NCBI RefSeq assembly: GCF_029784135.1
Contig: NC_073746.1
Coordinates: forward strand, 231,062,024 to 231,126,023
Direction: 5' to 3'
DNA length: 64,000 bases
Source: Toxorhynchites rutilus septentrionalis
Taxonomy: Eukaryota > Arthropoda > Insecta > Diptera > Culicidae
The notes below the pieces were generated by a model that saw only the letters and a program-made list of their open reading frames with translations, made no database searches and was not told the DNA's origin. Positions 1 through 11,255 of this stretch are shown here, one piece after another. Each line of letters starts with the position of its first letter. Positions within the stretch are counted from its first letter, which is position 1. Both the position numbers and the translations under genes were made by a program.

Positions 1-2537
1 AGACAAGTACCAGTTTCAACCGGAAGTTTGTTCAAGTATTCCAAAAAAGCGTTTCGTATACAATATTAATCATATGTTGATGGATTATGTTAGTAATCAT
101 TGAAGAAATCTTCCAAGTCAGTTACTTCCGGAAGAATAATTGATTCTAATGGAGGAGTCGAGATTCCAGAGAAACAGTCAGTCCAGAAGAAGCAATTGAA
201 TCCAGTAGCGGCAGAAATGAGTGATGGTGGCAATACTGTAGCACTAACCATCGATACGAAGATATGACTGTTGCGTCGAATATTCTAAGAATGTTGTAGA
301 TTACTTACCATGATGTTCAAAATCGGATAAGTTATGGATTGTGGTAGTTTAATCAATCGTGTTTCATTTCAATTTTCATTGATTCGATTCGGTTGAGCAT
401 ACTGAACCGCGCTGGACAGAAATTTTCCAGAGTATCGGATAAGCAATTATCTTGGACGGCACTGAGTACAGACTGTTATATCGTTATATATTTGACGTTT
501 GTGTAAGAAGGTATGAAGAACTCAGTAAAGCACACCGACTTTTTTACAGCAGCAGAATGAAAGGATCCATAAACCGCATCGAACAGTTTACGATTGCTTG
601 CGATTGATTGCTCTCATGCATCACCTCTGCCTGATATAGCTATTGCGAAAAAATCAGCTTAGGTAATCACTATCATTTCTAATGTAGCCGGCGAAGAGTA
701 CCAAGAAGAACTGATAGCCCATCTCCAAACTGCTAAGATTAGTTCGACGAGTACACCGATATTAACGGAAGAAGATCTTTCGTGTTGATCACGCCGACCG
801 TCTTCTAGGACTCTCTTACAATCAAGGATTGTTTTATAATTTATTCAAAGTTGTCACCGACTCTAGGATTTTATAAGAATTAGTAACAAGTTCATTCAGT
901 GAGGTCAAAATTCTATACACGAGAAATATGCTTCGATATGCAACTGAAGTGCAAAACTTATGACAGGAGAAAATTTGTCTCTCGCCGCTTTACTAAAAAT
1001 GATTCTCCCTCGCTTTTTATAATGAAATGTGTTTGTGACAGCATTGTGCTCTTTCTATGCTTTAGAACCTATACTAAGCTAAGTGTCTAGGATTGGAAAG
1101 GAATTCTGTATTATGTGCTACTACCAAGCAATTAAACGATACAAGGAGCAAGCAATGCTCGCAACTGGACAGATTAAAGTCAGCGATCCAAAACAAACAT
1201 CCGTAATTAGTCAATATGATAGGTGTTTCATCAAGGTAACGCCAAATTTCATGTCATTTTGACAATACGACTGATCATTTTGGAGTCTGGTTGAGAGGTG
1301 CTATCCCTCCAGCTAAACTAACTGGATATTGCACCTTCAGATTATCACAACTACTAGTCCCTGCAAAATTATTTCAAGGGCAAAAACATGGACTCTAAGA
1401 GGCAGTTTAAAAATACCATGTCCGGAAGGATAGAATTTTTTACGCTACGTGAAAGATGGTGAATGATTGTGGAACAAAACTGTACAGATAAAATTGAATG
1501 AATGCATGTCTGCCTATAAAAATGATGCTTTTATTTTCCCAATAAATCGGCTCGAATTTTCCGAACAACCCAAAATGAGCTAACCTGATTTTTATTTTCG
1601 TTCTTCTTGGTTTTTGAAAATAATGGTTGGCAACCCTGACCGCCATATGAGTCTTAATAAAAATTTATATTTTGGACAAAAAAAAAACTAGGTTTAATTT
1701 GAATAAAAGAACATTCCTGTAGGATCTTCGTCTCTGATGGCGAATAATTCAATAAATAATGGTCGCATCAGTTTTAAAAACTCCAATAAACTCTGTGCAT
1801 AGCCAATTTGTAGCTTTGACGAAAATACAAATTATTTCACCTTGTTGAATCGATTTAAAAAAAAAACAAGTGTTTTTAATGTTCCAGTTTCAGTTTCAGT
1901 TTCTACAATTTTGCACATACTGCAGTAAATTGTAATGTAAGAACGTTTCATATTGATATGTTTAGCATTTTTGTTGCCGGTCGTTCAAAGTTTTGGGAAA
2001 ATTAGAGGAGAACTTTATCGCCATTTTCAACAAATGTACAAAATGATATGCGTAAAATTGAAAAGAAAGATTCGTAACTCTCGTTATAATAAGCTAAAAC
2101 ATAAAAAAGTTTTTTTGTTGGTAAACCTCTTTTCCTATAGACGGATTTCGCGCCAACATATATATTTTTATTATTATCATATTTTTTTATTTTTTGTTGG
2201 CTTTCTGCACTGAAAAAAGAAATAAACCTAATTTCAATAAAGTATTGAAACAGTTTTTATTAGAAAAACTTGTTTGCCTTAAATATGCACAAGTTACAAT
2301 GTATGGAAGAGTTGTACAGCAAATATTTATTTACCATTTCATCAAAATAAGAAAATCAACTTTTAGTTTTTAAAATCGATTTTTTTCAGTGTAGGATTTC
2401 AAAAAATATTTTTTCAGTATTTTTTATTCAATTATTTCCCTCAAACTCTTCCCTAGATCACTTTTTTGTAGGACTTACCATTATTGAGTAAAAAAAATAT
2501 AAAAGAATGGTCAAATATATATATATATATATATCTA
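1..2537. other. Unassigned AT-rich DNA
   Basis: No gene, repeat family or RNA is recognised here. Only short open frames (under 90 codons) occur, on both strands, without splice-consistent extensions or recognisable motifs. An (AT)n run ends the segment near 2517-2535. Confidence 0.4.
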
Positions 2538-2579
2538 TTAGGCTGTCAAATATATACATATATATATCTATTAGGCTGT
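2538..2579 (+). repeat. Direct duplication of mariner outer end
   Basis: The string CTATTAGGCTGT occurs twice, ending at 2546 and 2579, separated by AT-rich DNA. TTAGGCTGT is the outermost part of the mariner A terminal repeat, so the transposon edge plus flank appears duplicated just outside the element. Confidence 0.6.
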
Positions 2580-2580
2580 T

Positions 2581-2616
2581 TACGCGCTTACAACGAGGTG
2601 TCGTTGTAAGCGCGTA
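2581..2616 (+). repeat. Perfect 16-bp hairpin replacing 5' TIR
   Basis: TACGCGCTTACAACGA (2581-2596) is the exact reverse complement of TCGTTGTAAGCGCGTA (2601-2616), with loop GGTG. In sister copy A2 the right arm sits in the 5' UTR and the left arm is absent: the normal terminal repeat occupies that place. The left arm therefore looks like an inverted copy of the adjacent UTR. Confidence 0.85.
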
Positions 2617-2655
2617 GTTCTAGTTGTATTCATTGTATCGAGTTATAATATAGCT

Positions 2656-3664
2656 ATGGAGCAAAATAAAGAGAAAATCCGACATATTTTACAGTACTAC
2701 TATGACAAAGGCAAAAATGCATCTCAAGCTGCCAATAAAATTTGTGCAGTTTATGGATCCGATACAGTTTCCATTTCCATCGCACAACGATGGTTTCAAC
2801 GTTTTCGTTCTGGTGTAGAGGTCGTCGAAGATGCGCCACGCTCCGGAAGGCCGGTCGTCGAAAATTGCGACAAAATCGCTGAATTAGCCGAGAAAGACCG
2901 GCATAGTAGCAGCCGTAGCTGGGGATATGTCATCAAACCGTTATTAACCATTTGAAGAAGCTTGGATTCACAAAGAAGCTCGATGTATGCCACACACGTT
3001 GACGCAAAAAAAACATCTTTGACCGTATCGACGCATGTGAATCGCTGCTGAATCGCAACAAAATCGACTCGTTTCTGAAGCGGATGGTGACTGGCGATGA
3101 AAAGTGGATCACTTACGACAACGTGAAGCGCAAACGGTCGTGGTCGAAGCCCGCTGAGGCGGCTCAGACGGTGGCCAAGCCCTCATTACGGCCAGGAAGG
3201 TTCTGCTGTGTGTTTGGTGGGATTGTCAAGGAATAATCTATTATGAGCTGCTTCCCTATGGCCAAACGCTCAATTCGGACCTGTACTGCCAACAACTGGA
3301 CCGCTTGAAGGTAGCACTCATTAAGAAGAGACCATCTTTGATAAACAGAGGCCGCATTGTCTTCCATCAGGACAACGCCAGGCCACACACTTCTTTGGTG
3401 ACGCGCCAGAAGCTCCAGGAGCTCGGATGGGAGGTTCTTTTGCATCCGCCGTATAGTCCGGACCTTGCACCAAATGACTACCACCTGTTTTTGTCCATGG
3501 CGAACGAGCTAGGTAGTCAGAAGATAGCCACAAAAGAGGCCTGTGAAAATTGGCTATCCGATTTTTTTGCCAATAAGGAAGCGAGCTTCTATAACAGGGG
3601 TATTATGAAGTTGGCATCTCGTTGGGAACAAGTCATCGAACAAAACGGCGCATATTTGACTTAA
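2656..3664 (+). pseudogene. Mariner A1 transposase, frameshifted
   Basis: The ATG at 2656 opens a frame starting MEQNKEKIRHILQYYYDKGK, the paired helix-turn-helix DNA-binding half of a mariner transposase, readable to about residue 90. Small deletions near 2915, 2985 and 3180 shift the frame, judged against copy A2. The catalytic landmarks can still be read in pieces: TGDEKW near 3090, HQDNARPH near 3365 and APNDYHLF near 3470. The last two aspartates are 34 residues apart, so this is the D,D34D type. The terminal part is open from 3305 to 3664 and ends EQNGAYLT. The start is chosen because it matches the mariner N-terminus and follows the 5' UTR shared with copy A2. No full-length protein is possible. 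Confidence 0.88.
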
Positions 3665-3743
3665 AACAGATGATTGTAACTAATTTTATGAACAAATGAA
3701 AATTCTAAAAAAAATACCGCAGGACTTTTTTGACAGCCTAATA

Positions 3744-4210
3744 TATATTTGAATATATTGAATATATGCCCTTTCCGTTTTTCATGCGAAGTTGCTTAAC
3801 AAGCACAACAAGCACAAGCACATATTGATGTTTTTTATTACATTCCGTGTAAAGTTGATTGAAGTGGTTACCACAAGATTGGGTTGTGTGTTTTTAGAAA
3901 TCTGCAATACTGGTGGTGGAATAATAAATTCAACCTGAAAACCGCTTGTAACACATTAAGTATCAGCCGTAAGATAGCTCGTCGCGTAAACTTCCCTGGA
4001 TAAATTCCAGTGTGTTAGCTTCATCGTATTGAAAAGTAAGTAAAATGGAAAAATAGGAAATAATACTGACACTTTGAATGCACTAGTAAAAATTCTTTCT
4101 CCAACGTTGAATTTAATATCAAAAACGTCTATATCTCAAAACACCCCTCTTGAAAATAATTTTATATGGTTTATTTAGAACACTGTCCTAATCCCACAAA
4201 AAACGAAAAA
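3744..4210. other. Unassigned spacer
   Basis: AT-rich sequence between mariner A1 and a SINE fragment. No open frame over 60 codons with recognisable content and no repeat relation was noticed. Confidence 0.35.
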
Positions 4211-4360
4211 AACGTCTTGGAAGCCTCATTGGTTGCGTGTCCGCTTTTACGACCATGAGTTCAATATTCAGGGCCTTCAATTGACCATCTTTATGTGTTA
4301 TCCGAGCTACTATGTTCACGCAACAATCATCATGTGACGGTGATCCTTCATATTCACAAC
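4211..4360 (+). mobile_element. SINE family 2, 5' fragment
   Basis: The segment resembles the heads at 51724 (+) and about 32852 (-): a box A-like stretch around CTCATTGGTTGCGTGTCCG, a box B-like GAGTTCAATATTC, then GACCATCTTTATGTG and CACGCAACAATCATCA. The 3' half is missing. It is a pol III-type, tRNA-derived retroposon fragment. Gecko of Aedes is a possible name, not verified. Confidence 0.55.
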
Positions 4361-4700
4361 GTTGTATTCTGAGAGGGTAGATAGCATGTACATTCAAGTA
4401 AAGGATTAATCAAGCAAAAAGTATCTATCTCTTCGAGACCGCTGCGGGAATTGCATTCCGATTCAACCGAACGGGGTTTGTTTCGGGTTTTGTTGAAAAT
4501 TGAAGGGTTTTCAAACCATATTATTAGTCATGAAGTCATGAATCATGAAGCAGCTACTTACAGAAAGCAATCGAAGTAAACGATTCGTTCTGTTAGATAC
4601 GTATTGATCATTGAATATCGAATGAATGAAATATTTTTCATCATTGCGCCATTGCGCCAATTTAAACCGGTGCTATTGCGAATGCTGAAATGAAAGAACT

Positions 4701-4979
4701 GCTCCCGTGGCCGAGTGGTTAGTGTCCCACACTATCATGCCGGGGGTTCGGGTTCGATTCCCGTTCTGACCGGGGGATTTTTCGTCAAAGAAAATTCATC
4801 CGGCTGGCACTGTGGTCACGCGTATTCTAGAGCTTGTCACTCCAGAGTACAATCAAGGCGTGTTATTCGGCATAGAAATCTCAACCATGTATTGCTCATA
4901 AAAATGAGGCAAGTAATACTACGTTGAGAAGGCAAAAGTTCCACTGGAATGTTAGTGCCATCCAAGAAGAAGAAAAAAG
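4701..4979 (+). mobile_element. tRNA-derived SINE, Feilai-like, copy 1
   Basis: A full-length SINE. The tRNA-like head has box A (TGGCCGAGTGGTTAG) and box B (GGTTCGATTCCCG), followed by a body with CACGCGTATTCTAGAGCTTG and CAAGGCGTGTTATTCGGCAT, and a 3' end of AAGAAGAAG repeats. It aligns along its length with the copies at 13011-13284 and 35333-35609. It would be transcribed by RNA polymerase III and copied by a LINE enzyme. The name Feilai is from memory of Aedes SINEs. Confidence 0.85.
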
Positions 4980-7010
4980 TACATCCCGGTTTCATTTATC
5001 AGCCAGAATCAACATATTTTCATGGCTTCTTCCAGTGTCCCTGCTGTCCTGACCTTGATCATCGCTAACACCAAGTAGTGGCCGTCTATGTGAGGCATTT
5101 TATCGCGCACAGAAAATACACTCTCACCGGCAGCTGCAACATTTTTTCCTTCACTCGTCCGCAATATGATTTTCTCGGCTTATACAGACTGTTTGCACGA
5201 GCTGAACGAAAACAAACCTCTAATGCGTTGAATAGATCCCAGTGCAAGGATATGTCTTCTAGAAAAATACCTTTCCTGTTACGTAAAAATAAATGCATAC
5301 ATAATGAAGCGCATAATCGTCGCCTTTTCAAATGGTTTCCTGGTCTCTGTCGGTTCGCTCTGCCGTTCGATCAAAGTTGCATCTACGGCAGAAGGATTTC
5401 CCCAGTGGATGGACTTTGCTGATTCCATCCGGTGCTCTATTCCCCTGGAAGAGTAGCAATGGCGAGAGATCCGGCACAAGTGGCTCAGTTTCAAGCTTGA
5501 GTGCATCATTTGCTCCGTGGGAAGATACATTTTTCATACTGTCCCTTCGGATTGAATTCCCTCCTTGCCCATTAATATTAATGTGTTTGGAATGATCAAA
5601 GTGTTCAGGATACGAGTAACCTTCGCGCTTAAATTGCTATTAATTTATGGAACTTTAATTTTTCACTGTCTCCCACGCTCTTCTAAATCGTGCATCACGT
5701 AGGAGATTGCGATGCCGAGGTAATCCATCTCGAGCCAACTCCGTCCTTGGTGACGAAGTTTCGTTGGAATCCTGATATTAAATTCCAACGTGCGCAAACA
5801 TACGACGCTGTCAACATCATGGTTCACATCAGCACATCAAAGCGACGACAAAACATCCATTACAATGGGTTAATGTCTAATTATTTCGGCATGTTGCGTT
5901 CGCACACTGTCCCAGCATCTCGAACCATCCATAAGTTAAGATGCTAACAACCCCCAAATGATGGAGTTAATTAATGTTGTCCTTCCCGGGGCAATGTGTA
6001 ATGTGATCGGCGTAACGCTCATCAACAAATTGTCTTGCTGTGGGGGTTCAACATATTGAGTGTCCCTACATATCTTCGCACGCCTACCACAGGAAACGGT
6101 GAAAAATCTTGTATTTAAGAAGAACCAATTTTGTTTGAACTATAATTAGATTCCCAAAAAGGGTGATTTTTTATGTCCGAACAACAAAATCATTTTGAGA
6201 ACATTTTTTCTCACTAATATGACAAGAAAGTAAAAAAGCCAGATAGAATATTTTTTGACATTTTCACATATCCAACGATTTTTGAATAGTGATTTTTGTT
6301 TCTTTTAGGTTCGTTTCAATAAAAAATAACATGAAAATTCATTGGACGTATGAATATGAATGCAGTTTTTTGTAAAACTAAAAACATCTGTACATCCAAA
6401 GTATTATTAAATTGAAGCTTTTTATCTCTTTAAAAAAAATCCGCTGTAAACAAAAATTTTGAAACGTTCAAAACGTTGTATGTTTTTAAATATTTTATCC
6501 ATGAGAGGAATGTAAATGATACATGATACATGAACAATAATTTCCTAGTATTTCACTATCGAAAGGAATCCAATATGTGACAAAAATAATAGACAAGCGG
6601 ATCGTGCTTTGGGCTGGAAAGTAATGAAGATGCTAGAGAGTATCCCGATCCTCGAAAATATAAATATCACCAGGATTCGTTTTAAACACAAGTTCAAGTT
6701 GAAGTCATAGAAATTAATAAAAAAAAGAAAGTCACAATGTAAATGAATTTTCCTATTAAATGCAGTTGGCTGCATCTAAATGAGACCTTTTTTCGGAAGT
6801 GTTGTAGCTATTTCAACAATGACAATATTTTGCCTGACTCCACTTCTTCGTGTTCTCCTTTGTGTGTCTTATAAAATTTTAAAAAAAATGCATAAAATTT
6901 GGTTGAAACTTTTAAGTTGAGGATCATGTTTGCTTTCAGAGTATTTCGACTATTTTCCCAAGTTGGCAGATAAATTTTGATTGTAACACGAACATATATT
7001 CCGTGGAATA
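4980..7010. other. Unassigned region
   Basis: No recognised gene or repeat. Overlapping open frames of 69-114 codons lie on both strands between 5078 and 5595, which is typical of chance openness in a locally GC-richer patch. No domain or splice chain was found. Confidence 0.35.
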
Positions 7011-7287
7011 GTCGGGCTAGATCACCGCGTATAACGAAAATCGCGGATAACGCAATGAAGGACTAAAAATGAGGTGTTTTATCAACACAGAAATGGTTGA
7101 ACTATCCATCTGTAAGGTCGTTTACATCAGTGATCAGATAATGTGAAAGCCAAGGCCAAAACAAAAGAGCAAGATTCTACCACTTACTGACAAATTTCGG
7201 AAAGGTTTATAGAATTACTGAGGAACTCGCATTCGCGGATAATCCGCACCGCGGATCATCCGCTCGCGGATAATCGAGGTTCTACTG
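7011..7287 (+). mobile_element. Pogo/Tigger-like MITE
   Basis: The right end reads CGCGGATAATCGAGGTTCTACTG followed by TA; its reverse, CAGTAGAACCTCGATTATCC, is a classic pogo/Tigger terminus. Subterminal CGCGGAT blocks recur at 7243-7275 and near 7035-7050. The left end follows a TA at 7009 and carries the diverged GTCGGGCTAGATCACCGCG. At 277 bp with no transposase it is a non-autonomous derivative. Confidence 0.7.
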
Positions 7288-7380
7288 TACACGCAAAATA
7301 CTACCATTTATTTATCGAGTAATTACTTAGCCCATACACGTAGAACAAAGCTGTCAATTTCAAACAGCCGTGTGTTGCTA

Positions 7381-7682
7381 TACAGCCATTACATGGCAAA
7401 CCGATATAGTGGTTCTAACATTTCCATCAAAAGTGGTAGTTTTGTTCTTTATCGCAAAAAATTATACCCGTGTTTTTTTCGTTAGAGTGACCATTTTCAT
7501 TTCAGGGTGGCCTTTTCCCAGTGAAAAAAATGGATTTTCCGGACAACCCATAAATGAAAACGGGCAACCTAATAACAAAAATTTAAAAAATGCGTGTCTA
7601 ATGTTTTGCAGTAAAGAACAAAATTACGAGTTTTGATGAAAATCTTAGAACCACTATATCTGTTTGGTATGGAATGGCTGTA
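7381..7682. mobile_element. Foldback MITE with ~95-bp arms (family F), complete
   Basis: The left arm (TACAGCCATTACATGGCAAA, then ATATAGTGGTTCTAA) is repeated inverted at the right (ATATCTGTTTGGTATGGAAT, then GGCTGTA). Similarity extends about 95 bp inward, past TTTGTTCTTTATCGCAAAA, so nearly the whole 302 bp can fold back. It is flanked by TA. The open frame at 7370-7636 is only read-through of the element. Half copies of the family lie at 19.77, 28.1-28.5 and 29.79 kb. Confidence 0.8.
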
Positions 7683-8289
7683 TGAGCGTTGGTAATTTGA
7701 CAACTTTAATCGCTGCTAGTTTGGACATCAACCCATTTTTGCACCTGTCGTTGCTATAATGGTTGCCATTTTACTAGTTTTTTTTTCGCACCGAAGATTA
7801 TCAAACGAGAATGTTTGTTTTTGTTTTTATGATTGTTTACTCCGAACTTTGAGAAACTCACGCGTCGTATAAAGAAAAGCAAAAATCACTATTTCATAAA
7901 AAAAAAATTAAACGCAACCAATGTAGAACGGAGAAAATTAAAACAAAATCTTAACTTTTGCTACAAATAACAACCTTGCGATGAAGTAACTACTGGGTTG
8001 CCAAAATGATGATTCGGCTGCTACTTTGGGGTGCGAAGTTAATTTACTCGCCCGAATAGCAACTCCCGATATGGTTGCCAAGTTATGGTTAAGGGGTGCC
8101 TAATTGTGTTCAGCAACCGAATTTTGCAACTGGTGAAGATGCTCTTTTTAAGAAAACCTAAATGTTTGAAAGTATTCATAACAAAAAATCCATTTTGGGC
8201 AGAACAAAGTTTACAGCTAATGGTAAATAATTCCGAATGAGAAAGAAATGAATATCCAAATACGAATAAAAATTCGTTTATAATCCTGA
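7683..8289. other. Unassigned spacer
   Basis: No gene recognised. AT-rich, with scattered GGTTGCCA-type words but no clear repeat structure. Confidence 0.35.
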
Positions 8290-8850
8290 TAATATATTAG
8301 AAACACTTGAATACCACCCGACAGAGAAGCACAGCAAAGCTGTGTTCTACCGATTGCCCGATTAGTTTGGAACATAAGAGAAGGTCTGAGCGTCAGACGA
8401 CATACATTTACGATTTTTTATTTCACTGCATATTTTTGTTGCTATTTCGTTTTGTATTGAATTAATCCTATTTATTAACAGGAATCATAACGGTTTTTTC
8501 CATGTTTTTTTTTTATCTGTATTATAGTGACTTTCAACACGTCAATTTTTCGTTCGTCAATTTTACTTCCATTCTAGGAAGAATGTCGGAAGTGAGAATT
8601 GAATTCGCGACCATTAGCAAGAGAGGTAAGGATGTTACCACTACGCCAGATCGCCTCCGTTTTTTTTCTTGCTCATTCAGGTAAACGTTACATTCGGGTA
8701 AATGCTGCATTATGGTAAATGTCGCATACGGGTATTTGGTTACATTCTTCGGGTAAATGTTGTTTTCGGGTTACATTCGGGTATTTGTTACATACGGGTA
8801 AATGTGCCTCGGGTAAACATTTTTCGAGTGAATGGTATTCAAGAAAATCT
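8290..8850 (+). mobile_element. Tandem-arm foldback element, partial copy
   Basis: The block around TGTGTTCTACCGATTGCCCG (8340-8410) matches the interior of the complete element at 39869-39930. The right side, 8676-8840, is an array of roughly 17-bp CATTCGGGTAAATGT-like units, as in that element's right arm. No left arm is visible, and a tRNA-like SINE interrupts the copy. It is a truncated relative of 39159-40572. Confidence 0.7.
8505..8660 (-). mobile_element. Third tRNA-derived SINE, putative
   Basis: On the minus strand a tRNA-like head reads GATCTGGCGTAGTGGTAACA (box A-like) and, about 40 bp on, GCGAATTCAATTCTC (degenerate box B). It runs through a short body to an A-rich end at 8505-8515. 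It differs from the two SINE families elsewhere in the window. It is called from the two promoter boxes and the A tail only. Confidence 0.45.
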
Positions 8851-8954
8851 TACACAACTGTATTAAATCACAGTAGACATTTGATGTTTGAACGAGTTCA
8901 ATCGTTTATATTATAACTCCAAATAAAAACTATGGGTGGGTTATACCTAAGATA

Positions 8955-10252
8955 TAGGGTTGGGGAAAAAGAAATGTCGTATTTCTGATTGAAATTTGAC
9001 ACTTCATTTAACATACTTAAAATTATACAATTTAAGTCAAATATGCACCGTTTTGTTCGCAAACTTGTTGCCATTTAGAAGGCAACTTCATTATCCCCCC
9101 CTTATAAAACGCCCCTCCTTATTTGCAAAAAACTCAGACAGCCAGTTTTCGCAAGACTCTTTTGAGGCCAACTTAGTATCACCAAGAGCGTTTTGCATGG
9201 ACCGGAAAAGATGATAATCACTTGGAGCCAAGTCCGGACTCTACGGTGGGTGCAATAGGACATCCCATCCAAGCTCCCGTAGCTTCTGGCGGGTCATCAA
9301 AGATGTGTGAGGCCGAGCGTTGTCCTGGTGGAAAACAACACTATTCCTATTAATCATTTCTGGCCGTTTCTGGTCAATCGCCTGCTTCAAACGGTCAAGC
9401 TGCTCACAGTAGAGAACCGAGTTGAACCGAGTTTGGGGTCTGGCCATAGTTGAGCAGCTCATAGTGGATGATTCCCTTCCAATCCCACCAAACACACAGC
9501 AAAACCTTCCTGGCCGTCAGTCCGGGCTTGGCGCTTGGTTTGGGCCGGCTCACCGCGCTTCGAATACGACTTTTTTCACTTTAGGTTGTCGTACGTGATC
9601 CACTTTCCATCACCAGTCACAATCTTCTTCAAAAATGGGTCGAGTTCGTTCCGTTTCAGCAGTGCATCGAAGGCGTCGATTCGGTCTAAAAGATTTTTTT
9701 GCGTCAACTCGTGTGGCACCCATACATCCAGCTTTTTTTGGAATCCAAACTTCTGCAAATTGTTTCAAACGGTTTTATGGTCTATACCCAGTTCCTGGCC
9801 AATCGAGCGAGTGCTCACATGCCGGTCTACTTGGATGATTTCAACGATTCTATCGGTCTCCACGACGATTGGCCTACCAGTACGGGGTGTATCTTCGACA
9901 GCCACTACACCAGAACGAAATCGATCAAACCAACTCTGTGCTGTGCGAATCGTTACAGTATGGGGTCCATAAACTACACGATTTTTTTCGGCCGCCTTCG
10001 TTGCAGTTTTACCTCGCAGGTAGTAAAAACGTAAAATATGGCGAATTTCTTGCTTGGTGGACTCCATCTTTGACGCGCTATAACTTGAGACTGAAAAGGA
10101 CAATCACAACACTGTCAAAACGACACTTGTAGCACAGATTGTCATCTTTAAATAGCCGTATAGTATGACCCGATGCGATAAGTACAACACAAGATATGTT
10201 TAAGTGTTGCCATATATTGACAATATACGACATTTCTTTTTCCCCAACCCAA
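8955..10252 (-). mobile_element. Mariner element B1, near full length
   Basis: The terminal repeats AGGGTTGGGGAAAAAGAAAT and, inverted, ATTTCTTTTTCCCCAACCC are both present and followed inward by GTCGTAT-type sequence, with TA on each flank (8953-8954, 10253-10254). At 1298 bp it is the size of a complete mariner. It carries one minus-strand transposase frame. The element at 62102-63387 is a second copy in the opposite orientation. Confidence 0.9.
9110..10067 (-). pseudogene. Mariner B1 transposase with stops
   Basis: The frame starts at the ATG at 10067 with MESTKQEIRHILRFYYLRGK and a two-part HTH through GQELGIDHKTV. A TGA near 9765 replaces an expected tryptophan. The same frame resumes through WVPHELTQKNLLDRIDAFDA to TGDGKWITYD, where the usual Glu after the first catalytic Asp is Gly. 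Another TGA lies near 9573 and a one-base shift near 9520. HQDNARPH follows at about 9335, and a stop replaces the tyrosine in the PPYSPDLAP motif near 9243. The rest reads SDYHLF and ENWLSEFFANKE-like sequence down to about 9110. At least three nonsense codons and one frameshift make it non-functional. Upstream residues before 10067 are not part of the family start. Confidence 0.87.
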
Positions 10253-10796
10253 TATAACCACAAGATTGACGTTGGACTACCGTTGGCTTTTATAATCATT
10301 TGAGTGTATTGACCGGTTTATGATTGAATGTAACAATCTCCGAATTCAATTGCGAACGAATCCCAATTTAGTTCAATGGTCAAAATGGTCATCTCGAATT
10401 TCAAAAAGTTACTCCACGAAAAATGTTCACCACCTCGAAAAACGCCCTATGCTAAATATCAGCTCAATCGGACTTAAGGGAGAGTGGCGCAAAGCGATCA
10501 AAGTTTGAGTTTTTGTAAATCGAAAAATTATGGTGTTTTCGAAAAAAAATGTCGATACCAAATGTCTTAAAATTGCATAAAACGTCATCTCGATTTTTTT
10601 TTTTTCAAAAATCGACACTCTGGGACTTAATTTTTTTCGGAATACAAGGCAAAACGTATGGTTATGGGTGCCATAAAATATCTATCTCGATTTTTCTCTC
10701 GGAACTAGCTCCGAAATGTTGATTTTTAAGAAAATATACCCTATGCACAGTATTAGTTCATTTGGAATTCATTTACTAGTGTCGCAGACATTAAAA
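10253..10796. other. Unassigned spacer
   Basis: AT-rich, with repeated phrases (AAATTTGAGTTTTT, CGAAAAAT) that lead into the hairpin beginning at about 10797. No gene seen. Confidence 0.35.
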
Positions 10797-11065
10797 TTTG
10801 AGTTTTTTGAAAACCGAAAAATCACCGAAATATTTGCTCCGATGCCAAATGTCTTATGATTGCACAAACGTCGAGATTTACTGTTATCTCGGAAAAAAAA
10901 TTGTCAAAAAAAAATTTTTTTTTTACATTGTTCGTTTTTCGGTCTGATTTTTTTTTTTAGATAACTGTAAATCTCGACGTATCAAGGAACTTTGAGACAT
11001 TTGGCCGAAATTTTTTTTAATCCAGATTTTTGGTGATTTTTCGGTTTTCAGAAAACTCAAATCTC
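10797..11065. repeat. Long inverted repeat (hairpin), ~100-bp arms
   Basis: The left arm (TTTGAGTTTTTTGAAAACCG, AAAAATCACC, CCAAATGTCT, CGTCGAGATTTACTGTTATC) is mirrored at 10960-11065 by GATAACTGTAAATCTCGACG, AGACATTTGG, GGTGATTTTTCGGTTTTC. A T-rich/A-rich centre lies near 10900-10950. It resembles a foldback MITE; clear target duplications were not found. Confidence 0.7.
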
Positions 11066-11187
11066 AAAAAAAAATCAAAAGACTGTAGATCTCGACGTTT
11101 CATGCTATTTTAAGACATTTGGCATAAAAAATGTGCGAAAATACCATTTTTCTGTACTCCCCCCTTGGGTGACTTTTTCTATTTTCA

Positions 11188-11255
11188 AAAAAAAATCGAG
11201 GGGTTGTATACGAGACACGATCGCTTAGGACGTAGGACTACGCAATCTATTTTTT
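11188..11255 (+). repeat. Family G terminus (GACGTAGGACTACG)
   Basis: GGTTGTATACGAGACACGAT then GGACGTAGGACTACGC. The same layout (ATATC/ATACG block, about 10 bp, then GACGTAG-ACTACG) recurs at 17120, 41660, 43690, 47575 and 54030, marking the left end of a dispersed element. The following sequence to about 11470 also resembles that after 54030. Confidence 0.55.

Larger units (their letters stand above)
2571..3741 (+). mobile_element. Mariner element A1 (D,D34D), degenerate
   Basis: A Tc1/mariner-type DNA transposon flanked by TA on both sides. The right end (AAGTCCTGCGGTATTT in reverse, then TGACAGCCTAA) matches both ends of the related copy at 33666-34630. At the left end only the outer TTAGGCTGT survives; the rest of the terminal repeat is replaced by a perfect hairpin. 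One transposase reading frame is inside, broken by indels. It is a cut-and-paste element that could no longer encode its own enzyme. Confidence 0.88.

Noticed and set aside
4701..4775. Candidate true tRNA gene
   Set aside because: Box A and box B are present but the acceptor stem does not close and the SINE body follows directly; same for the heads at 13284, 35609, 32852 and 51724.
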